Source: UMGS755 sp045590535 (GTDB lineage: Bacteria > Bacillota > Clostridia > UBA1381 > UBA9506). Taken from it: DNA of 38,267 nt. Made by a program: the position numbers and the translations under genes. Shown here piece by piece: positions 33,590-38,267 of this stretch; the stretch's first letter is position 1, and every line of letters begins with the position of its first letter. The notes below the pieces were generated by a model that searched no databases, was not told the DNA's origin, and was given only the letters and a program-made list of their open reading frames with translations. The stretch is from contig JAZNRE010000039.1 of NCBI GenBank assembly GCA_045590535.1, forward strand, positions 1 to 38,267, written 5' to 3'.

Positions 33590-34495
33590 TTAGATGCTGT
33601 CGTCTGTAAACACATCAAATGACTGTAAGTTTCTTAAATCAATTTCGGAAATGTCTAATTTTGCATCTTTTGAAATAATCTCTTTGGTAACGGAAAAACC
33701 CTTTTCTTCCTCTTCTGCGGACTTTTCTTCTGCAGGTTCTTCTTTTGCGGGTTCTTCGTTAATAACTTCTTCTTTCATGGTTTCTTTTTGCTGCTCTTCT
33801 TTTTTCTTTCGGAGTAGCTCTTCAACCACGGGGTTTAATTTTCTTTCGCTTTGGAAACCAGCGGGTGCGGATTTAATAACCTGCACGGGCTTTGGCTCTT
33901 CTTCTTTGGGTGTGGTTAAGGGCAGAGTGAAAACATTTGTGTCTTCACAATTCACCTCTTTTTCTGCCGCAGGAGCTTCAGCCGGTTTTTGTTCTTTTTC
34001 CGGCACGGCCTCTGCCACGAGCTCTGCCTTAAAGGGCTTGGATGCTGCGGTTTGCTCGGGCAGTTCATTCAGCAGCTGGCTGTATGTAGATAAAAGCGCA
34101 CTCATCTTGGCTTTAAACCCGTTCATCTCCTGTTGCATGGATAAATAGGTTTTTTCCAGATTGCTGATGGCACGGTTTGCATTGTCAATGGCTTCTGCCG
34201 CCCGGCGCTCTGCATCCTTCACAATGGTTTCGGAACGCTCATAGGCGTTCTGCTTAATGTCCTCTGCGGTGCGCTGTGCCACTAAAATGGCGTTTTGCAT
34301 GGTTTCTTCCATGCCCTTATAGTTGGCAATGGCATCGTTAAGCAGAGCATTTTTTTCTTTTAACTCGCCATTATCCCGGTAAAGCTTTTCATAATCGACC
34401 ACTAAAGCTTTCATAAATTCTTCAACTTCATAAATGTCGTAGCCGCGAAAAGCCTTGGTAAATTCTTTGTTTTCAATATCAACAGGCGTAAGCAT
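33590..34495 (-). CDS. divIVA: DivIVA family cell-division/polarity protein
   Basis: The start at ATG 34495 follows GAAGGGAAGAG and gives MLTPVDIENKEFTKAFRGYD, the membrane-curvature-binding N-terminal motif. A coiled coil follows to about residue 150 (EKNALLNDAIANYKGMEETM, AERRAAEAIDNANRAISNLE). The C-terminal ~140 residues are a disordered, Glu/Lys/Pro-rich tail with repeated E-E-P-A-K-E-E-P-A-type units, longer than in B. subtilis DivIVA. The protein localises to negatively curved membrane at septa and poles. Total 301 aa. It starts 17 bases after ylmH. Confidence 0.93.
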   Translation of the reverse strand: MLTPVDIENKEFTKAFRGYDIYEVEEFMKALVVDYEKLYRDNGELKEKNALLNDAIANYKGMEETMQNAILVAQRTAEDIKQNAYERSETIVKDAERRAAEAIDNANRAISNLEKTYLSMQQEMNGFKAKMSALLSTYSQLLNELPEQTAASKPFKAELVAEAVPEKEQKPAEAPAAEKEVNCEDTNVFTLPLTTPKEEEPKPVQVIKSAPAGFQSERKLNPVVEELLRKKKEEQQKETMKEEVINEEPAKEEPAEEKSAEEEEKGFSVTKEIISKDAKLDISEIDLRNLQSFDVFTDDSI

Positions 34496-34512
34496 ATTGG
34501 CTCTTCCCTTCA

Positions 34513-35256
34513 TTAAATATATTTTTTTAATTGAATTCTAATTCTTCCTTTTTTGGTTTCGCCGCCGATTTCCAAAATCTCTGCGCGACCAAACTTGCGA
34601 ACACTGAGTACATCGCCGGCAGATAAAAGCACCGAACCCTTTTTGATTACTGTATGGTTCACGCTGACCATTTCCCGCTTTAAAAGCTCTTCGGCACCGG
34701 AGCGGGACACACCGGTTAAAAGACCCAAAACACAGTCAAGCCGCAAGGATGCCACCGTTCCTCCCACGGGCACCCAGGCCTTGGGCAAAACCGCAAGGCT
34801 CTCAAAAGGCACCTCGGTTACGCTGACATGCGCCTTGCCGGCACGGGTTAAATTCATGCAAATGTAATCGCAGATTGAATCGCAAGCAAACAAAACCGGA
34901 CCCGCCTCTTCCATGGCTACATCACCAATTTGATTGCGCTCGAGTCCCAGGCCCATAACAGAGCCTAAAACCGTGCGGTGACCAAGGTCTTCTTTCGAGC
35001 GGATGCGAAGGGCGCGCAAGGGAAAATCATTGGGGCCCGGCTCCATAAAGTCCGGAAAAAACCCAATCATTTGCCGCTCTGCTTCTTCATATCCACCCCA
35101 GAACATGTAAGGCACTGCCGGATGCAGCTTTTGCTTGCATATCACAATTTCCCCGGGGTCTAAAAAACGGCTAAAGCACGGCCTGTGGCCGCGCTCCGCC
35201 CGTTGCTCCAGATCCGAAAGCCGGGCCAGAAGCAGCTTTTCTTCCGCCTGTTCCAT
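34513..35256 (-). CDS. ylmH: YlmH family S4-domain RNA-binding protein
   Basis: 247 aa. An N-terminal/central YlmH domain (AVPYMFWGGYEEAERQMIGF, RSKEDLGHRTVLGSVMGLGL, ERNQIGDV) is followed by a C-terminal S4 fold (RLDCVLGLLTGVSRSGAEEL, VSVNHTVIKKGSVLLSAGDV). It binds ribosome/tRNA complexes; in B. subtilis it has been linked to rescue of stalled large subunits. The start lies only 2 bases after the sepF stop and has no clear Shine-Dalgarno, so translation is presumably coupled to sepF. Confidence 0.9.
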   Translation of the reverse strand: MEQAEEKLLLARLSDLEQRAERGHRPCFSRFLDPGEIVICKQKLHPAVPYMFWGGYEEAERQMIGFFPDFMEPGPNDFPLRALRIRSKEDLGHRTVLGSVMGLGLERNQIGDVAMEEAGPVLFACDSICDYICMNLTRAGKAHVSVTEVPFESLAVLPKAWVPVGGTVASLRLDCVLGLLTGVSRSGAEELLKREMVSVNHTVIKKGSVLLSAGDVLSVRKFGRAEILEIGGETKKGRIRIQLKKYI

Positions 35257-35258
35257 GC

Positions 35259-35687
35259 TTAATATGCAAAGGGAAAGCCTTTTGTCAGCTCATCTTTAAA
35301 GTCGCCCATAATGCCCACTGTGTAAGGCGCGATTAAAAAGATGCCGTTGGCAACTTTTTGAATGTTACCATCTACACCATAGGCTGCGCCGGAAAGAAAA
35401 TCAACAACACGACGGGAAACTTCTCTATCCAGCTTTTCAAGGTTGATGACAACCGGTTTTTTAGCCTTTAAGTGATCGGCAATGTCACGGGCATCTTCAA
35501 AGCTTGTCAGTTGAATCACAACAACCTTCAGCTGAGTGGAGGTGTGAATGTTTACAACCTTGCCCCGCTTGCCTGCAGGAATAATCGGTTCTTCCGGCTC
35601 TTGCTGCGGGCCGGTCAAAAATTCTTCTTCCTCATCAATCTCGTCTGAAAGTCCAATCCATTTGAGCATTTTGTTCATGGTTCCCAT
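35259..35687 (-). CDS. sepF: SepF, FtsZ membrane-tethering division protein
   Basis: 142 aa. An N-terminal amphipathic segment (MNKMLKWIGLSDE) and an acidic linker precede the DUF552 globular core with KVVVIQLTSFEDARDIADHL, KPVVINLEKLD, RRVVDFLSGAAYGVDGNIQK and IFLIAP. It polymerises into rings that bundle FtsZ and anchor it to the membrane. AGGAGGAAAAC precedes ATG 35687. ylmG, which usually sits between sepF and ylmH, is absent. Confidence 0.95.
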   Translation of the reverse strand: MGTMNKMLKWIGLSDEIDEEEEFLTGPQQEPEEPIIPAGKRGKVVNIHTSTQLKVVVIQLTSFEDARDIADHLKAKKPVVINLEKLDREVSRRVVDFLSGAAYGVDGNIQKVANGIFLIAPYTVGIMGDFKDELTKGFPFAY

Positions 35688-35745
35688 TTTGTTTTCCTCC
35701 TATACATTTCTTTTCAATAGTTTATAATGTGAAAAGCCCCACGGC

Positions 35746-36423
35746 TTATTTAAACAACGCTGTGCCCACACGAACCAGTGTGGCGCCTTCTTTAATGGCA
35801 TCTTCAAAATCGCCACTCATCCCCATGGAAAGATGTTGCATGGAAACGCCGGCAAATTTTTCGCCATCTATTTTTTCTGATAGGGCCCGAAGAGCCGCAA
35901 AAATCCGACGGTTTTCATCCGTTCCCACCCCTATGGGCGCCATGGTCATAAGACCCTGAACCGAAACACCTTTTAGCGAAGACACCGCCTCTAAAAGCCT
36001 TTTTGCCTCATCGGCTGTGGCTCCGGATTTGCTCTCTTCTCCCGAGATGTTAAACTGCATTAAAATCTTTTGACAAACCCCTAATGATAAGGCCTTTTTG
36101 CTGATTTCTTCTGCCAGGTGCAAGGTGTCTACCGAGTGAATCAGCTCCACCTTACCCACAATGTATTTCACCTTGTTGGTTTGCAAGTGGCCGATTAAAT
36201 GCCAACGGGGCACATCACCCATCTCGGCATATTTATCCAAAAACACCTGGACTCTATTTTCACCCAGGTTGTGAACGCCGGCTGCATAAACCTCTTGCGC
36301 CTCTTTAACGCCTACGGTTTTGGTCACGGCAACTAAAGTGACCTCTTGGGGCTTTCGCCCGGCAGAGAGGGCCGCCTCTTTCATTTTATTTTGAATGATT
36401 TCTACATTGGATGCAATACTCAT
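35746..36423 (-). CDS. yggS: YggS/PipY family PLP homeostasis protein
   Basis: 225 aa, alanine-racemase-like TIM barrel without racemase activity. It carries PLP on K35 (TLVAVTKTVG). Other family marks are LGENRVQVFLDKY, WHLIGHLQTNKVKYIVGKV, SVDTLHLAEEI, GLMTMAPIGV and LSMGMSGDFEDAI. It buffers PLP and affects amino-acid balance. The ATG overlaps the previous stop (ATGA at 36420-36423). This is the B. subtilis ylmE position in the division cluster. Confidence 0.95.
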   Translation of the reverse strand: MSIASNVEIIQNKMKEAALSAGRKPQEVTLVAVTKTVGVKEAQEVYAAGVHNLGENRVQVFLDKYAEMGDVPRWHLIGHLQTNKVKYIVGKVELIHSVDTLHLAEEISKKALSLGVCQKILMQFNISGEESKSGATADEAKRLLEAVSSLKGVSVQGLMTMAPIGVGTDENRRIFAALRALSEKIDGEKFAGVSMQHLSMGMSGDFEDAIKEGATLVRVGTALFK

Positions 36424-37625
36424 CGAAGGAGTTTCCCCTCCTCATAACTATCGGCACGAACAACCACCTCGTCGTAAAGACGCAAAGGCATTTGCTCGTC
36501 CTTTGAGGCGACAATTGCCACCTCTTCTGTGTTATATAAAATCGTGACCGGAATGAACTTAAGCATGTTTTCACGACGAACATAAACACCGGTTACATCG
36601 TCTTTTGACCGCAGGCTTTCAACGCTTACGCAATAGCCCTCATAGTGACCCTTAACAAATTCAAGGTTAACCAAACGACGCTTTAAGAGGGTTTCTAAAT
36701 ATCGGTTGCCCTCAACAATCACGGTTTTCTGCCCGTCTTCTTCGGGAGATATATACAAAATTTTTACTGGCACAATGTCACCGGATAAATCGTAAAACCG
36801 AAGACCGGCTGTGTCATCAATCTTTAAGGTTTCAACGCTTTCAGATGGCAGGTTGATGGCTACAAAATACCGAAAGTTTTGCATGATTTTGCAGGCGACC
36901 TTGTCACCCTCGCTCTCTTCTTTGGTGCCATGCTCTAACAGCTCGGTAACTCTTGCGGGCGTTAATTCCATCATGTTATAGGGGGTTGCCACGGCTTCAA
37001 GACCATCCACTGCTGTGGAGAAAACGCCTGCGCTGCGGGCATACAGCCTTCGGGTTGCCGCACCTGCCCGGGCCTCGAGGCTGGCTTTTTTGGCCTTTAG
37101 TTCTTCAATCAGGTTGCCGGCAGCGCCATCGCCTGTGATTTGTGCCTTTTTCTCGCAAAGCACCTCAATAACAAGCTGGGCTTCGCTTGCGCCAAGCAAA
37201 TCACCGGCTATGCTTTTTTCAACTAAAATGGCTGTTTGCTCTGTGATTTTTTGCTCCAGACGGGAAACATCGCCGCTGAACGAAAACAAATTGGCCTGGT
37301 TTTTTTCAATTTGTTCAATTTTTTTATTCACTTGTTCCAGCTGATTTTTGGTTTCGGTATCCACCCGGCCAGAGTAAATGGCCGCAACCTCTTGACCTAC
37401 AGAAACACGAGCGCCCTCTTGTACCGATGGCTCTAAAGTGCCCGAAAGGCCGGGGTCTATCACATTTTCATACTTAATCATAATGCCACGGGTGCTGATT
37501 ACATCTTCCATGCTGACACGCCGCAAAGATTCGGTCTGAACCTGTGGACCCACGATGGAACGCACAACATACACCAAAACCAAGATAGCAAAAATCGGTA
37601 TTAAGATGTTTATTTTACGCTTCAT
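36420..37625 (-). CDS. HlyD-like membrane-fusion/adaptor protein
   Basis: The start at ATG 37625 (GGAG 10 bases upstream) yields a single N-terminal membrane helix (ILIPIFAILVLVYVVRSIV). It is followed by a biotinyl-lipoyl-like half (LEPSVQEGARVSVGQEVAAI), a coiled coil (about 90-190; QLEQVNKKIEQIEKNQANLF), the returning half (RRLYARSAGVFSTAVDGLEA) and beta-rich domains. This is the layout of periplasmic-adaptor proteins of the HlyD family. No ABC or RND partner is encoded nearby, and the position at the head of the yggS-sepF operon points to envelope or division work rather than drug efflux. 401 aa. Confidence 0.8.
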   Translation of the reverse strand: MKRKINILIPIFAILVLVYVVRSIVGPQVQTESLRRVSMEDVISTRGIMIKYENVIDPGLSGTLEPSVQEGARVSVGQEVAAIYSGRVDTETKNQLEQVNKKIEQIEKNQANLFSFSGDVSRLEQKITEQTAILVEKSIAGDLLGASEAQLVIEVLCEKKAQITGDGAAGNLIEELKAKKASLEARAGAATRRLYARSAGVFSTAVDGLEAVATPYNMMELTPARVTELLEHGTKEESEGDKVACKIMQNFRYFVAINLPSESVETLKIDDTAGLRFYDLSGDIVPVKILYISPEEDGQKTVIVEGNRYLETLLKRRLVNLEFVKGHYEGYCVSVESLRSKDDVTGVYVRRENMLKFIPVTILYNTEEVAIVASKDEQMPLRLYDEVVVRADSYEEGKLLR

Positions 37626-37685
37626 GTCTTTTGTTCTCCGTTTTCTGTCAGTTGCATATTCATAAAAAAACCTACAACTATTTTT

Positions 37686-37714
37686 ATTGTAACACAAAAT
37701 TCCCGTTTATGCAA
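37686..37714 (-). promoter_or_regulatory. Promoter of the division/ileS operon
   Basis: On the - strand: TTGCAT, 17 bases, TACAAT. Transcription would start near 37679, about 55 bases before the HlyD-like start. It is the only clear promoter before the whole - strand run down to rluD. Confidence 0.78.
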
Positions 37715-37807
37715 CGGCATATATGAAAAAAAGATGCAAAATTTTTTTGTTTTTTCATCGATTTTAAATTGTTTTTTTGTTTTTGTTTCATAGGGCCGAA
37801 AAAGGAG

Positions 37808-37838
37808 AAAGAGCGACAACAAAAGTTATCGCTCTTTT
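37808..37838 (+). terminator. Hairpin in the intergenic region before pgk
   Basis: AAAGAGCGA and TCGCTCTTT pair over 9 bp (inner AAC/GTT adds to it) followed by TTTT. No + strand gene precedes it and no clear + promoter was found upstream, so it may be a structural element of a leader. Most of the rest of 37715-38045 is plain AT-rich sequence. Confidence 0.5.
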
Positions 37839-37850
37839 AGGGGGATTATT

Positions 37851-37898
37851 ATGAAATTGAGAGAAAGCTCTCGTCGAAATTTCTTCCGACATTTATAG
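37851..37898 (+). CDS. Possible 15-residue micro-ORF
   Basis: AGGGGG lies 7 bases before ATG 37851, an unusually good ribosome-binding site. The frame reads MKLRESSRRNFFRHL and stops with TAG at 37896. It is strongly basic. It starts 13 bases after the hairpin and ends about 210 bases before pgk, behind which pgk has its own promoter. It could be a leader peptide or chance. Confidence 0.3.
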   Translation: MKLRESSRRNFFRHL

Positions 37899-38045
37899 TA
37901 TATGCCAAAATTGTTGCCTCAATATGAACAATTTTTGAATTATTTTAAAATGTGGAAATGTGCCTTTTTCTGCTTTTGGTATAAAATTCCTAAAGAAACG
38001 GGAAAAATAAAGGGTGAATTTAACAAAAATTTATCAAAGTTATAC

Positions 38046-38074
38046 TTGAAACTTTTGTAAAAATCAAATATAAT
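38046..38074 (+). promoter_or_regulatory. Sigma-A promoter of pgk
   Basis: TTGAAA (38046-38051), 17 bases, TATAAT (38069-38074), 34 bases before the pgk ATG. Confidence 0.82.
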
Positions 38075-38108
38075 ATAAGAGTATATTAAAATAGAGGGGA
38101 AGAGGATT

Positions 38109-38267
38109 ATGTTAAAGACTGTTGAAGACATCAATGTCAAAGGTAAAAAGGTTTTAGTTCGTTGTGACTTTAACGTTCCGCAGGACGATAACGGAAATAT
38201 CACATCTGATAAGCGTATCGTTGCATCATTACCGACTATCGAATATTTACTTAAAAATAACGCTGCA
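38109..38267 (+). CDS. pgk: Phosphoglycerate kinase, 3' truncated by the window end
   Basis: The first 53 codons are present. MLKTVEDINVKGKKVLVRCD continues as FNVPQDDNGNITSDKRIVAS and LPTIEYLLKNNAA, the conserved N-terminal domain of phosphoglycerate kinase including the substrate-binding R-x-D-F-N-V-P segment. The enzyme transfers phosphate from 1,3-bisphosphoglycerate to ADP in glycolysis. GAGGGGAAGAGG precedes the ATG. Usual partners (gap, tpi, gpmI) would lie beyond the window. Confidence 0.95.
   Translation, partial: MLKTVEDINVKGKKVLVRCDFNVPQDDNGNITSDKRIVASLPTIEYLLKNNAA

Overview
The window looks like the chromosome of an anaerobic, probably spore-forming member of the Clostridia (low- to mid-GC Firmicutes). 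The best markers are the SCIFF precursor scfA with its radical-SAM maturase scfB, a YtxC-type sporulation protein, the single-chain clostridial PurL, and the Gram-positive division cluster yggS-sepF-ylmH-divIVA-ileS-lspA-rluD. Strong sigma-A type promoters (TTGACA/TATAAT with 17-nt spacers) and U-tailed hairpin terminators are easy to see. I could not assign a species.

Region 1 (1-4020) is an AT-rich accessory island. It opens with the 3' part of a REP-associated (Y1/HUH) tyrosine transposase. About nine copies of a palindromic repeat follow (arms GACACAAG/CTTGTGTC, core GGGACGGTTCT), in six clusters. Each cluster abuts the 3' end of a small, mostly membrane-anchored ORF or a gene fragment. 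The repeat was not noticed anywhere else in the window. Two of the small proteins share a GMSK-x-(Q/E)-(V/I)-I-x-LLG domain. One fragment resembles the C-terminal end of a DUF6973-type protein. The layout suggests an accumulation of orphan toxin-tip/immunity-like genes punctuated by transposase-associated repeats; this is inference.

Region 2 (4080-8610, + strand) holds a PLP-dependent threonine-aldolase family enzyme, an overlapping TPR/DUF4037 pair and a Gfo/Idh/MocA oxidoreductase. Each unit has its own promoter.

Region 3 (8611-23568, - strand) carries RNA modification (RluA family), cardiolipin synthase, hemW, lepA, purine salvage (punA) and synthesis (purL), a histidine phosphatase, an EamA transporter broken by a one-base frameshift in a homopolymer, dacF, ytxC and a DUF6873 GME-fold protein. 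A promoter-to-terminator unit with no real ORF (21758-21891, +) is a small-RNA candidate.

Region 4 (23607-28677, + strand) starts from back-to-back overlapping promoters. It holds a DJ-1 family gene, yajC, a TIGR04086 membrane protein, scfA, scfB, a VOC-fold protein and an RlmD-type rRNA methyltransferase. A 150-bp array of GTGAAGTT/AACTTCAC repeats and small hairpins then leads into a four-helix-bundle (S23/IVS-type) gene with a stop at codon 5.

Region 5 (29213-37714, - strand) is one long operon-like run: HlyD-like adaptor, yggS, sepF, ylmH, divIVA, ileS, lspA, rluD. It couples cell division, translation and lipoprotein processing. The window ends in the first 53 codons of pgk (+), behind its own promoter.
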